In this document: in pieces, positions 18,395-28,195 of the stretch
How the letters are laid out: every line of letters begins with the position of its first letter
Numbering within the stretch: the first letter of the stretch is position 1
DNA from: Colwellia sp. Arc7-635
Lineage (GTDB): Bacteria; Pseudomonadota; Gammaproteobacteria; Enterobacterales; Alteromonadaceae
Direction of reading: 5' to 3'
NCBI RefSeq assembly: GCF_003971255.1
Contig: NZ_CP034660.1
Coordinates: 2,418,001 to 2,482,000 of the forward strand
Length of the DNA stretch: 64,000 bases
Position numbers and translations under genes: made by a program
Notes under the pieces: generated by a model
Seen by the model: the letters and a program-made list of their open reading frames with translations, nothing else
What the model was told of the DNA's origin: nothing
The model's database searches: none

Positions 18395-20257
18395 ATGAAA
18401 GAGAACAAAAGTACATTTGCCAGAATAACCTCAGGGTTATTTAGTTTGCTCAACACCTCGCGAAAAATAATCATCAATTTAGTGTTTTTTACCGTGTTAC
18501 TGCTGTTATTTCTTGCAATCACCAGTGATGAAGAAAGTATTAATATTAAACATGGCTCTGCACTTGTACTGAACCTTGCCGGTGATATTGTTGAACAAAA
18601 GCATGACATTGATCCAATGGACGCGTTCATTAACGAAGCGCTTGAGCAACCAGACAATGCACCAGAAGTATTGTTGGCTGATATTTTAACGGTTATCGAA
18701 AATGCTCAAAATGATGATCGTATTAGTATGATGGTACTAGATTTAAAAAATATGCGCGGTTCAGGCATTACTAAGCTTAGTGACGTCGCCCAAGCGTTAA
18801 AAGAATTTAAAAGCAGTGGAAAAAAAGTAATCGCTGTTGGCGAACAATATAGCCAAAATCAATATTATCTTGCCAGCTATGCCGACGAAGTATGGCTAAA
18901 CCCTAAAGGCTGGATGTTACTTGACGGTTATGGCCGTTATCAGCTTTATTTCAAAGCGGCATTAGAGAAATTATCAATTAGCCAACATGTTTTTCGTGTA
19001 GGTACTTATAAGTCAGCGGTTGAACCTTATATACGAGACGATATGTCAGAAGCCGCTAAAGAGGCGAATCAACTATGGTTGAACGACTTATGGCAGCAAT
19101 ATAAAACTGATGTTGCTCTTCAACGTAACTTTTCAATCGACAACTTTGATGAAGATATTGATGTCTTAGTTACTAAGCTACGTGCTGCAAATGGCAATGT
19201 CGCAGAATATGCACTGGAAAACAATTGGGTTGATGCACTAAAAACACGTGAGCAAATCAACCAAGCGTTAATAGCTACCGTGGGTAGTGATGGCGATAAC
19301 GGTTATAAAAGTGTTTCCTTTAATGACTATTTACATGTCTTAAAATCAAAAATTGCTATTGATCCTCTTAATAGCAATAAAGTTGCCGTTATCGTTGCCA
19401 AAGGCACTATTTTAGACGGCAACCAAAAGCCAGGCATTATTGGTGGCACAAGTACGGCAGCCTTATTACGTGAAGCACGTGACAATAAAGACGTTAAAGC
19501 CGTTGTACTTCGAGTTGACAGCCCAGGTGGTAGCGCATACGCCTCAGAAATTATTCGCCAAGAAGTTGAATTACTAAAAGCAGCCGGAAAACCTGTTGTT
19601 GCTTCAATGGGAACTTATGCGGCCTCTGGCGGTTATTGGATATCAGCTTCTGCCGATAAGATTTATGCCTCCCCTACCACTATCACAGGCTCTATAGGTA
19701 TATTTGGTTTTTTCATGACGTTTGAAAATACTTTAAGTAAATTAGGTATTCATACTGATGGTGTTGGTACCACAGATATTGCTGGCTTTGGTGTAACACG
19801 TGCGTTAACTCCGGGCATGGCAGATATTGTGCAATTAAATATAGAGCGTGGTTACCGCGACTTTATCGAGTTGGTGGCAAATAACCGTAATATGACCACT
19901 GAACAAGTTGACGCTATTGCCCAAGGTCGAGTTTGGTCAGGTGCAAAAGCTTTAGAGTTAGGCTTAGTTGACGCTTTAGGTAATATTGATAATGCCATTG
20001 TAGCTGCAGCCGAATTAGCCCAATTAGAGAGTTACGATACGCTTTTAATTGAAAAAGAAAAAAGCCCTCGTGCATTATTCTTGCAGAGCTTATTTGGCCA
20101 AGCCTCAATTTTATTTGGCGCACCATCAGATATAAGCTATAGCAAAAATAGTCTGACTGAGATTATCAGTAAACTGTCACTTGAACTTCAACAATTAGCA
20201 CAATTAAATGATCCGCAAGGTATCTATTCATTTTGTCTAGCTTGTGAAGTTGAATAG
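18395..20257 (+). CDS. sppA: Signal peptide peptidase A (protease IV), long form
   Basis: 620 residues, matching E. coli SppA (618), with the duplicated S49 arrangement. One N-terminal membrane anchor at about residues 24-48 (IIINLVFFTVLLLLFLAIT) places the body in the periplasm. The catalytic dyad is Lys206 in GTYKSAVEPY and Ser411 in YAASGGYWIS, at the same places as the E. coli residues. It degrades cleaved signal peptides in the inner membrane. Followed by a terminator at 20371. Confidence 0.95.
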   Translation: MKENKSTFARITSGLFSLLNTSRKIIINLVFFTVLLLLFLAITSDEESINIKHGSALVLNLAGDIVEQKHDIDPMDAFINEALEQPDNAPEVLLADILTVIENAQNDDRISMMVLDLKNMRGSGITKLSDVAQALKEFKSSGKKVIAVGEQYSQNQYYLASYADEVWLNPKGWMLLDGYGRYQLYFKAALEKLSISQHVFRVGTYKSAVEPYIRDDMSEAAKEANQLWLNDLWQQYKTDVALQRNFSIDNFDEDIDVLVTKLRAANGNVAEYALENNWVDALKTREQINQALIATVGSDGDNGYKSVSFNDYLHVLKSKIAIDPLNSNKVAVIVAKGTILDGNQKPGIIGGTSTAALLREARDNKDVKAVVLRVDSPGGSAYASEIIRQEVELLKAAGKPVVASMGTYAASGGYWISASADKIYASPTTITGSIGIFGFFMTFENTLSKLGIHTDGVGTTDIAGFGVTRALTPGMADIVQLNIERGYRDFIELVANNRNMTTEQVDAIAQGRVWSGAKALELGLVDALGNIDNAIVAAAELAQLESYDTLLIEKEKSPRALFLQSLFGQASILFGAPSDISYSKNSLTEIISKLSLELQQLAQLNDPQGIYSFCLACEVE

Positions 20258-20370
20258 CATAGGTTAGATAAGCTAAGCGCAGCTAATGACATTCAATTGT
20301 CATTCAATACTGCCTAATCGTCATTTTATGATCTTAGTTAGCTGCTAATATGAGTTTGTAAGACAAATAA

Positions 20371-20395
20371 GGCCTCGAATTATCGGGGCTTTTTA
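20371..20395 (+). terminator. Intrinsic terminator after sppA
   Basis: GGCCTCG and CGGGGCT form a GC-rich stem around AATTAT and are followed directly by TTTTTATT. A canonical rho-independent terminator. Confidence 0.75.
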
Positions 20396-20507
20396 TTACC
20401 CATCATCTAATACTTTCTCGTTAGCCTGTTAAGTTCCTGTGTTACAATCCTGCCTAATTTCAATACCATTTTGGCGTCTGTGCCAATTCTATATTAAGAC
20501 TTAAGCT

Positions 20508-21512
20508 ATGAGAAAACGCATTTACATCGCCTACACTGGCGGCACCATTGGCATGAAACCGAGTGAAAATGGCTATATCCCACAGAAACAGCATTTAACT
20601 GACGCAATAATGAAAATGCCAGATTTTCACCGTGAAGAAATGCCTGAGTTTACCATCAATGAATACCAGCCATTAATAGACTCTTCTGATATGACCCCCG
20701 CTGATTGGCAACGTATCGCTAATGATATAAAAAAACATTACGATGACTATGATGGCTTTGTGGTTTTACATGGTACAGATACCATGGCTTATACCAGTTC
20801 CGCTTTGTCGTTTATGCTGGAAAATTTAAGTAAACCCGTTATCGTTACCGGCTCGCAAATTCCATTAAGTCAATTACGCTCTGACGGTCAGGAAAATCTA
20901 TTAAACTCATTGTACATTGCCGCTAATTATCCCATTAATGAAGTTGGCTTATATTTTAGTAACAAGCTTTTCCGAGGTAATCGAAGTATTAAGGCCTATG
21001 CTGATGGTTTTGATGCCTTTGATTCGCCAAATTTACCGCCTTTACTTGAAGCTGGGATTAACATTAAATTAATCCAAGGGAAAATTTCAGAGCCGGTATC
21101 TCAACCGTTAGCCTTAGCGCAAATTACGCCACAACCTATTGGTGTCGTACATTTGTATCCCGGTATTTCAGTAGATCTCATTAAAAATATTATTAAGCAA
21201 CCTGTTAAAGCATTGATCATTCGTAGTTATGGCGTTGGTAATGCGCCACAAGACAAAGCCATGCTAGATTGTTTGAAGCAAGCGAATGACAATGGCATTG
21301 TTATCGTTAATTGTAGCCAATGTATTAAAGGCACGGTAAACATGAAAGGTTATGCGACCGGTAATGCGCTGAGTAAAATTGGTGTTATTAGCGGTAACGA
21401 TATGACTTTAGAGGCGACATTAACTAAATTACATTATTTACTAAGCAAAAATTACAGCCATGAAAAAATATGCCGATTATTAGAAGTTAGTTTACGTGGT
21501 GAATTAAGTTAA
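20508..21512 (+). CDS. ansA: L-asparaginase I (cytoplasmic type)
   Basis: 334 residues, with no signal peptide. The first catalytic Thr is in AYTGGTIGM (Thr13) and the second triad in VLHGTDTMAY (Thr90, Asp91). VTGSQIPLSQLRSDGQENLLNSL and SYGVGNAPQ are typical of the AnsA subgroup. It hydrolyses asparagine to aspartate and ammonia. It follows sppA with a terminator in between, as in several gammaproteobacteria where sppA and ansA are neighbours. Confidence 0.95.
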   Translation: MRKRIYIAYTGGTIGMKPSENGYIPQKQHLTDAIMKMPDFHREEMPEFTINEYQPLIDSSDMTPADWQRIANDIKKHYDDYDGFVVLHGTDTMAYTSSALSFMLENLSKPVIVTGSQIPLSQLRSDGQENLLNSLYIAANYPINEVGLYFSNKLFRGNRSIKAYADGFDAFDSPNLPPLLEAGINIKLIQGKISEPVSQPLALAQITPQPIGVVHLYPGISVDLIKNIIKQPVKALIIRSYGVGNAPQDKAMLDCLKQANDNGIVIVNCSQCIKGTVNMKGYATGNALSKIGVISGNDMTLEATLTKLHYLLSKNYSHEKICRLLEVSLRGELS

Positions 21513-21695
21513 AAATTAGTTTTTGTGTCATAACTGTAATGAATAAACAGCAAAAGGTGAAGCGATTTAATCAATAAGCTAGCATACATAACGTTAGCAT
21601 TATTTCGCTTTTACCACTTGATAACAAAATTAAGCTTTACAAAAATATGATGCTAATTCGTATATAAACTTAGCTAATCACTAACCATATAATTT

Positions 21696-21720
21696 AAATT
21701 AAATTAAATTAAATTAAATT
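21696..21720 (+). repeat. AAATT pentanucleotide microsatellite
   Basis: Five uninterrupted AAATT copies. Such tracts are prone to slipped-strand length change; here it is about 240 bp before the candidate sigma-54 promoter. Confidence 0.9.
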
Positions 21721-21836
21721 ATTATTTTCTCTTGCCCCTCTCTTTATAAATACCCTGCTTTGGATTAATTACACTCAAAATGCTAACAAGCTTAAAATAA
21801 TAACTGTTTAGTTCAAATTTAACGCTATCTTACTGA

Positions 21837-21854
21837 ATACAATAGTAATTGTAT
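21837..21854 (+). promoter_or_regulatory. Dyad, possible activator site upstream of the sigma-54 promoter
   Basis: ATACAAT (21837-21843) and ATTGTAT (21848-21854) form a perfect 7-bp inverted repeat with a 4-base spacer. It lies about 105-120 bp upstream of the -24 element, the usual distance for sigma-54 enhancer-binding proteins. A role for a PrsR-type activator is inference. Confidence 0.35.
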
Positions 21855-21954
21855 GAAATTTAAGCGTCGCCATTTTTTACATTACTAGTTACAAACAAGA
21901 TACAATCCAGCCAAGTAAATCATAAGCAATTGAAAAATAAACATTTAAATATTA

Positions 21955-21972
21955 TTGGTATAAATAGTGCTT
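21955..21972 (+). promoter_or_regulatory. Candidate sigma-54 (-24/-12) promoter
   Basis: TTGGTATAAATAGTGCTT has the invariant GG (21957-21958) and GC (21969-21970) separated by exactly 10 bases, the sigma-54 requirement. Predicted transcription start is near 21981, about 100 bases before the PEP-CTERM start codon. The second PEP-CTERM gene in this window has a matching box. Confidence 0.55.
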
Positions 21973-22081
21973 ATTGGAGGTTTCCCGCTTTTAATCATCA
22001 ATATAATGTTCAAGGAATCTCTTACATTTATTGATTATATATTGAAAAGCTATTTTAAAATTGTATAAAGGATATACAGAC

Positions 22082-22789
22082 ATGAAAAACATTCTTACCG
22101 GCGCTGCATTATTATTAGCTAGTTCATCTGCATTTGCAGGTTTAATTCAAACCAGCGATGAATTTGGTACACAAGGTAGCGCAACTGACGTAAATATTAC
22201 AAACCTTAGCGAAACATTATCGGTTTCAGGATTCGACGCTACTTTAGGAGCACTTAGCAGTGTTACTATTAACCTCTTCGGACAAATTGATAGTGAAGGC
22301 TCTATCGAAAACAACGATACATCGGCTGCACGTGCTGCTTTACAAGTTTTGTTAAGTCAAGATTGGTCAGTAACGACTTCTTACGGTGCTCAATACAACT
22401 TTGCTAGTGCTTTTACCCCTATTTGGAGTGGTGAAAGCTCTGCACAAGGTACATTTACTTTAGGCCAAGGCGATGTGTTTTCTTATGACGCTACATCAGG
22501 CGAAATGTCTCGTTCATTAACATTTACAGGTAATGATTTATCAATTTTTACTGCCGGCAATAATATAGATTTCACCTTTTCTACTGATATCCTTAATAAC
22601 TTTAGAAATGAATCACAAGGTGCTGTTAATAACTTTACTAATATAAACACTACCGGCTCTTGGGGTAAAGTTGATGTATCTTATAACTACACAAGTGCAG
22701 TTACTACAGTTTCAGAACCAGGTACTATCGCTATTTTAGCATTAGGTTTAGTTGGTTTTGCTGCAGCTAAACGTAAAAAATCAGCTTAA
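22082..22789 (+). CDS. PEP-CTERM protein, probably choice-of-anchor E type
   Basis: 235 residues from the ATG at 22082 (AAAGGAT nine bases upstream; a TTG seven codons earlier is not needed). Cleavable signal peptide (MKNILTGAALLLASSSAFAG), a Ser/Thr/Asn-rich exported body, and the C-terminal sorting signal VSEPGTIAILALGLVGFAAAKRKK: PEP-like motif, hydrophobic helix, basic tail. Exosortase normally recognises this signal. FDATLGALSSVTINLFGQ resembles the choice-of-anchor E domain. No exosortase or exopolysaccharide gene is in the window. Ends in a strong terminator. Confidence 0.85.
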   Translation: MKNILTGAALLLASSSAFAGLIQTSDEFGTQGSATDVNITNLSETLSVSGFDATLGALSSVTINLFGQIDSEGSIENNDTSAARAALQVLLSQDWSVTTSYGAQYNFASAFTPIWSGESSAQGTFTLGQGDVFSYDATSGEMSRSLTFTGNDLSIFTAGNNIDFTFSTDILNNFRNESQGAVNNFTNINTTGSWGKVDVSYNYTSAVTTVSEPGTIAILALGLVGFAAAKRKKSA

Positions 22790-22866
22790 TATCACTGATT
22801 CTCATTTTTAGTAATAGACTGTCTTGTAACAATAGACCGTGTTATTAAATTTTGGATCCAAATAAT

Positions 22867-22903
22867 AAAAAAGCATTTTATACTCGTTATAAAATGCTTT
22901 TTT
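22867..22903 (+). terminator. Strong terminator after the PEP-CTERM gene
   Basis: A perfect 16-bp stem, AAAAAAGCATTTTATA (22867-22882) with its complement at 22888-22903, a 5-base loop and a T-rich end. Confidence 0.8.
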
Positions 22904-22977
22904 ATTGGGTGCTTATTTCTACAGTAAAAGCTATTCACTTTAGCACTTGCAATCTAGACTAATCCAATGTCAAAAGT

Positions 22978-23010
22978 AAAAAGGTCAGCAATAAAATTGC
23001 TAACCTTTTA
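22978..23010. terminator. Terminator facing the DUF349 gene
   Basis: AAAAGGTCAGCAAT and ATTGCTAACCTTTT form a 14-bp stem with one mismatch and a short AAA loop. A and T runs on both sides suit bidirectional use, mainly for the minus-strand gene ending at 23059. Confidence 0.65.
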
Positions 23011-23058
23011 TTTTGTAATTACAGATACTAATTAAACATGCTATCAATAGTAATGCAG

Positions 23059-25923
23059 TTACTGAAAAATAGGTTTTATACGTTGTAATAACACAAGATC
23101 TTGTTCAGTAAGTTTTCCTGATAATAGCCACTGGTAAAATTTAGCAGGTAAATCAATAGCGGCCCCTGAGGACATCTGGCTTTGCATTAAATTAACCTGC
23201 ACTGTCATACGTCGTTGTTGTAATTCACTCGGTGAAGGAATTCCCGATAAAATTTCTAACTCTAACGTCGCCTCTTCCCTATTTGTTTCAGTTTGTTTAC
23301 TGGTTAATTCTTTAATTTTTTTCTGCCAGAATGCATTCAGCGCTTGATAATCATTTTGCTCAGTAAAACATTGACCATTCTCTATTCCTTGTTCTAAGGT
23401 AGAAAATAAATAATGCCATTGTTGTTTTTCGTTACCGACTTTACAGTCAGCAATTTTCTTAGTGATTACTTTTTCTTTAGCGCTAATTTTTTTCTCTAAC
23501 GTTGGCATTTTTGCTTTTTGCGACACTATATCTTTATATAATGCTTGCAGAGCTTGTTCAAACTGCTGCAAATCTTCGAGTTGTGCTGCATCAGCGAATT
23601 TCTCTTCCAATACTTGCAATGCACTTTCTAATTCAGCAACTTTTGCCGTCGATGCTGATTTGTCTAATGCACTTTGCTGTTCACGTTTAGCAAAAATTTC
23701 ATCATTAATTTTTCTGAAATTTTGCCAAAGCTTGTTTTCAACTTTCGGTCCAGCATAACCAATATTGCGCCATTGTGTTTGTAATGATTTAACTTCTGTG
23801 ACCGCATAAAAAATATCGTCATTAACGAGTAAACTCTCAGCATTACCAATCAATGCTTGCTTAGCTATTTTATTTTCTTGATGATAATTTTTAATGACAA
23901 GCTTGATCGGCTGCAATGCCAGATTGAATTCGTTGTTAATACCCTGATAAATTTCACGGTCAATCTGACCTGCGCTTTGCCACTGTTTAATTAATTGATT
24001 TAATTCATTTTCTAAAGATTTATAATCTATCGTGAGGTTGTTATCGTCACCATCATTTTCGTTACGCGTTACCGATCCAGCAAGAGATTTTGCTTGTTCA
24101 AGAAAAGATTGACGGGTGAGTAAGTGCTGTGCACGTAACTTTTCTTGTTCTGCAAAGTATAAACGACAAGGCGTAAATGCTGTTTCACATAACTGATTAA
24201 ATTCAGTATTTAAAGCTTGTTCAGCATCGTCATCGGCGTGACCTAAACTGTTCCAAGTTTTACGATACTGCTTAACTTTCTCTGCTTGCTCATTTGGATT
24301 ATCTAAAGGTGTTTCAACAATCGCTTTAATATCAGCTAACAATTGCTGCTTACGTGGCGTGGCAATGTAGTGTTCCCAGTCAGCTAATTCAGCAATTTTT
24401 TCATTCAGTGCGTCATAGTCTTTTTGAATTCGATATTGTTGCTGTGCTGATAAAGCATTAAATAATTGCTGAGCTTTTTTGAAAACACCAAATGCGGCAT
24501 TGTATTTACCGGCAGAGATTAATCTTCTGACATCATGTAGTTTTTTCTGCGTTACCGAGAATTCTTGTTTTTGTGATTGTTGTAAAGGCTTTATAGCCTG
24601 ACGCCAGTTTTGTTGAATTTCTCGCGCAGAACTTTTAATTGATTCAGGTAAAGTACCAGAAGCACTTTTCTCAACATTTTTCCAATCAGTTAACCAAGCT
24701 TGATAAACTGGCAGACGCTCATTCATTTCAGCAATCGTTGTTGGTAATGCAAACTGCGATACTTTCGAAATCAAATGTGTTGCATCACTTACCGACTGTG
24801 CAATTTCAGGTAGCTGCTGTAGTTTTTGCTGTTGCTGACAAATTTTAGCGATAAATTCGTTCTGCTCATTCTTATTTAGAGGTGAAGCGATAATTTCACT
24901 TGTCAGCTTATCAAATAAGGTTTGATACTGTTGTTCTTCAATTTCATCGTTTTCGAAAATACTTGTTGTTAGTGTTTGATCAACAATTGCTAATGTTTTG
25001 TCAAAGTGAATACGCGCTTGTTGTTTTTTCTCATCCAATTCACGAGCAAGTTCGGCTTGTGCATGTTGTTCAGCTTTGCCAATAAATAATTTATCAAGCT
25101 GCGCTAAAATTGTTTTCTGCTTTTCTGTAAAAGTCGTTAACTCTATCGCTTCAAAACAATTAAATTCTGTCGCTAATAATTGCCATTCATTATTAAGCTC
25201 TGTACGTTTTTCAAGATAGACCTTGTATTCATACTGATCTTTTAATGCTAATAGTTTAGCGAGTACTAAATTAATTTTTTTGCGTAATATTATTGGTTGC
25301 TCGAGCGCTAATTGTAATTTGGCAATTTTCTCTGTGAGTTGTTGCGTAACTTCTGAATGTTGTGATTTTTTCTTTAACTTTTCTAATGACTCGATATCAG
25401 CAATTTTTTCAACAATATATTGTTGTACTGTTATATTTTGTTTTTGAGCAAATAGGCTGATCAATAATTGAGGTTTTAATGCTGGCTTAGTTGGGTTGTC
25501 TCGACTTTCATTTTTATTCGCTATTTTTTCAAATAACGTAATAATCAGTTTCGCGTTATCTGTTATTTTTAACCAACTCTCAAACAAACTAGTGTCGTTA
25601 TGCGCGGCAATATAAGCAAGTTGCTCTTGTTCAGAAAGCTTAATACTGTCTTGATCAGTTAAAATTGAGGCTACTTTTTTTTCTGCGTATTGCTTAACCT
25701 TAGGCATAGTGTTTTCTTGGCTGTGAGTTAACCAAGATTGAAAATCGGCTAGCTTGATCAGCGCAGCACGACGAACATTTTCGTGTTCATCATTTTTGGC
25801 TAGTGCCATGATAATGTCGCGTTGCTCTGCATCGTCTATCGACAAACTACTATTAATTGCTTCAACACGAACAGTACTGTCTTTATGTTGCCATTTCTTT
25901 TTTAAAAATTTTGAGAAAATCAT
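23059..25923 (-). CDS. Large DUF349 repeat protein
   Basis: 954 residues, no signal peptide. The N-terminal part (about 1-110) has HEAT-like helices (ALAKNDEHENVRRAALIKLADF). From about residue 390 there are several DUF349-type units recognisable by W-x-x-A/L-G motifs, for example KTWNSLGHADDDAEQALNTEFNQLC, KQWQSAGQIDREIYQGINNEFN and TQWRNIGYAGPKVENKLWQNF. Very rich in Gln, Lys, Glu and predicted to be almost wholly helical. Widespread in Alteromonadales and Vibrionales but of unknown role. It overlaps the upstream yeaC gene by four bases, so the two are probably co-translated. Confidence 0.85.
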   Translation of the reverse strand: MIFSKFLKKKWQHKDSTVRVEAINSSLSIDDAEQRDIIMALAKNDEHENVRRAALIKLADFQSWLTHSQENTMPKVKQYAEKKVASILTDQDSIKLSEQEQLAYIAAHNDTSLFESWLKITDNAKLIITLFEKIANKNESRDNPTKPALKPQLLISLFAQKQNITVQQYIVEKIADIESLEKLKKKSQHSEVTQQLTEKIAKLQLALEQPIILRKKINLVLAKLLALKDQYEYKVYLEKRTELNNEWQLLATEFNCFEAIELTTFTEKQKTILAQLDKLFIGKAEQHAQAELARELDEKKQQARIHFDKTLAIVDQTLTTSIFENDEIEEQQYQTLFDKLTSEIIASPLNKNEQNEFIAKICQQQQKLQQLPEIAQSVSDATHLISKVSQFALPTTIAEMNERLPVYQAWLTDWKNVEKSASGTLPESIKSSAREIQQNWRQAIKPLQQSQKQEFSVTQKKLHDVRRLISAGKYNAAFGVFKKAQQLFNALSAQQQYRIQKDYDALNEKIAELADWEHYIATPRKQQLLADIKAIVETPLDNPNEQAEKVKQYRKTWNSLGHADDDAEQALNTEFNQLCETAFTPCRLYFAEQEKLRAQHLLTRQSFLEQAKSLAGSVTRNENDGDDNNLTIDYKSLENELNQLIKQWQSAGQIDREIYQGINNEFNLALQPIKLVIKNYHQENKIAKQALIGNAESLLVNDDIFYAVTEVKSLQTQWRNIGYAGPKVENKLWQNFRKINDEIFAKREQQSALDKSASTAKVAELESALQVLEEKFADAAQLEDLQQFEQALQALYKDIVSQKAKMPTLEKKISAKEKVITKKIADCKVGNEKQQWHYLFSTLEQGIENGQCFTEQNDYQALNAFWQKKIKELTSKQTETNREEATLELEILSGIPSPSELQQRRMTVQVNLMQSQMSSGAAIDLPAKFYQWLLSGKLTEQDLVLLQRIKPIFQ

Positions 25924-26204
25924 AGATTTGAGAACCTAGCAATATCATTGCTATCTTTCGGTGTAGGAAAATCTGAACGTAGTTCACTTTTGCTTTTAAT
26001 GATCATTTCACCCTTAGGGCCAATAGAAAGCGTTTGATCTGAGTTTAAATGTTTAGATTGATAAGCCATGGTAATTTGCAACGCACTCAGTTGCTGTTCT
26101 TTATCAACAGCCGTACCTTCTGGCCACTTGCCGGTTTCGGCTGCACACTTTAAACGTAAATACATTTCTTCTGACATAGTGTCGACTAACTCAATGATAT
26201 CCAT
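25920..26204 (-). CDS. yeaC: YeaC family protein (DUF1315)
   Basis: 94 residues. The sequence MDIIELVDTMSEEMYLRLKCAAETGKWPEGTAVDKEQ followed by ALQITMAYQSKHL is characteristic of the short YeaC/DUF1315 family. Function is not established. The stop overlaps the start of the DUF349 gene and the zinc-ribbon gene ends 25 bp upstream, indicating a three-gene unit. Confidence 0.85.
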   Translation of the reverse strand: MDIIELVDTMSEEMYLRLKCAAETGKWPEGTAVDKEQQLSALQITMAYQSKHLNSDQTLSIGPKGEMIIKSKSELRSDFPTPKDSNDIARFSNL

Positions 26205-26228
26205 GAAAATCTCTTTTAAGTAATTTAA

Positions 26229-26557
26229 TTATTTGCGATTACGTTTAGTTAATAGAAGTCTAACTCGTGTAACGAGGTATAAGATAAAGCCCAAAATTGT
26301 ACTCGTGATAGCAGTAACATATTGCCATGTACCCGGCTGAGCATTCTGAGAATAAAGAAACAAAAAGCCACCACAAAATAGCAACATGGCGATAAAGGAA
26401 TGATTCATCAATTGTTGTGATTTTGCTACAGCGCTAACACGTTTAATACTGTCAATTTTATCCGCGTCTAATGCGGTTAGATCTAGCTGACAGTGTTGAC
26501 ATGACTTAGCTTTATCGGAAATTTTCTTTTTACAACTGGACAATTTATAACGGCCAT
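26229..26557 (-). CDS. Zinc-ribbon membrane protein, N-terminal frameshift
   Basis: As read, the open frame starts inside the gene (MSSCKKKISDKAKSCQHC). Starting at the ATG 26557-26555, which has AGAGGTAG upstream, gives MAVINCP and then, after adding one base near 26535, CKKKISDKAKSCQHCQLD. That makes a CPxC...CQHC zinc ribbon followed by two membrane helices (about residues 50-72 and 78-100) and a basic end. Corrected length is about 109 residues. Function unknown; membrane-bound zinc ribbons are common in small bacterial proteins. The frameshift is the first of a dense series extending to 35 kb. Confidence 0.65.
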
Positions 26558-26591
26558 ATTACTACCTCTTTTTCGATGCTTTATTTTACCT

Positions 26592-26619
26592 AAAAAAAAC
26601 GCCCTTGCGGCGTTTTTTT
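26592..26619. terminator. Strong bidirectional terminator
   Basis: AAAAAACGCC pairs with GGCGTTTTTT around CTTGC, flanked by A and T runs. It follows the alanine symporter gene on the minus strand and precedes the zinc-ribbon gene. Confidence 0.8.
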
Positions 26620-26633
26620 ACGGTAAATAACAT

Positions 26634-28126
26634 TTATTTGTTATTATTTTCTTCTAAGCGCTTTTCCCAGAAGTCAGCATTTTCAATTTCAAGACTTTTA
26701 GGATCAAAAGTGTAATTCTCTACACCTTCTTTTTGCTGTCTTTCATAATCTTTTAATGCTTTAACGGCAGGTTTTGCCATAAAGAAAAATAATAAGAATA
26801 CCAATGATATTTAGCCAAGCCATCATACCAACACCCACATCACCCATACCCCAAGCAACATCTGCAGCTTTTACAGTGCCATAAAAGGTAGCGTCATAAT
26901 TAACATTTTCAATAAAAAGGTTAATGCTGGGAAGTTAAAGGTACGCTTTATGTATAAAACATTGTTTTCAGCAATAAAGTAATAAGCCAATATTGTAGTA
27001 AAGGCGAAGAAAACAAAGCTATAGCAATAAACGGCTTGCCAAAACCTGCAAGCATACTTTCAACGGCTATTTGTGTATAAGCAGGACTATTAGCGGCAAT
27101 ATCACCGGCAATGTTTTTGTACAATAAAACTACCCGAGCCTTGCAATTGCACGTTATATGATTGAGTAATTAAAATCATAAACGCGGTAGCCGTACATAC
27201 AAATAATGTATCAATGTAAACCGAAAATGCTTGTACTAACCCTTGCTGTGCCGGATGGTCAACTTCAGCGGCAGCCGCTGCATGTGGACCTGTACCTTGA
27301 CCAGCTTCGTTAGAGTAAACACCACGTTTTACACCCCAACCAATCGCTGCACAACACCCGCCATAGGAGTAAATGCATCACTAATGATTAACATAAACAC
27401 ATCAGGAAGACGGTCAATATGTAGAAATATCATCACACAAGCGATAATAATATAAGCAAGTGCCATGAAAGGAACAACGACTTGGGTAAAGTTTGCAATA
27501 CGCTTAAACCACCAAAATGATGAAACCTAAGATAAGTACAATGAATACCGCGGTGTAGAGTTTTGTCATGGCTATTGGGCCAAGTGCTGTATCAACAATA
27601 TTGCCAGTACCAAAAACCATCGTCACTGCTTCACCAATACTATTAGATTGCACGGTAGGTAATAACGCACCACAAGCTATAATCGTCGCAATGGCAAATA
27701 TCCAGGCATACCATTTTTGTCCATTGCTTTTCAATGTAATAAGCTGGGCCGCCTCGGTATAACCCGTCTTGCTCTTCTTTATAGATTTGCGCATTTGTAG
27801 ATTCGATATAAGCGGTTGCGGCACCAAAAAATGCAACAACCCACATCCAAAACACAGCACCAGGGCCACCAAATCCAATGGCAGCAGCAACACCGGCAAT
27901 ATTACCAGTACCCACTCTGCCAGATAACGAAACCGCTAACGCTTGGAATGATGAATACCTTTCTCTGAGCTTTTTCCTGATAGTAGCAGTCGCCACATTT
28001 CTCGAAAATGTCTAACTTGAACAAATCGGGTAATAATAGAGAAAAAATAATCCAGTAACCCAAGCAAAGATAAATCAATGCTGGGCTCCAGATAATATTA
28101 TTCAATGTATTTACAAATTCTTGCAC
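26634..28126 (-). pseudogene. Sodium:alanine symporter (AGCS family), multiple frameshifts
   Basis: Reading across three minus-strand frames gives an almost complete AGCS transporter: start MQEFVNTLNNIIWSPALIYLCLG (28126), then SSFQALAVSLSGRVGTGNIAGVAAAIGFGGPGAVFWMW, the family signature, then YIESTNAQIYKE, GGPAYYIEK, TIIACGALLPTVQSNSIG, then pieces of the C-terminal half and an end at 26634 (RLEENNNK). About 490 residues if repaired. At least five frame changes are needed, each by one base. Such carriers import alanine or glycine with sodium through about ten membrane helices. Preserved motifs between indels argue for recent or artefactual damage rather than old decay. Confidence 0.8.
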
Positions 28127-28195
28127 TATAAACTCCTAATAATTATTATTTTTTTAAAGCTAATTTTGCGTTGTAAAAAAAATTGCTCTTATAAA

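Larger units (their letters stand above)
21513..22081. other. 570-bp regulatory/intergenic region upstream of a PEP-CTERM gene
   Basis: No coding potential seen. It contains five copies of AAATT, a dyad at 21837-21854, a sigma-54-like promoter at 21955-21972 and a 5' untranslated stretch of about 100 bases. The long upstream space fits enhancer-dependent transcription. Confidence 0.5.

Noticed and set aside
27243..27455. Plus-strand 70-residue ORF in the symporter region
   Set aside because: It is the complement of the frameshifted symporter coding sequence; no start signal and no recognisable product.
28127..28195. Glycine or other riboswitch before the alanine symporter
   Set aside because: Only about 70 bp separate it from the upstream gene, too short for a glycine riboswitch, and no conserved element is seen.
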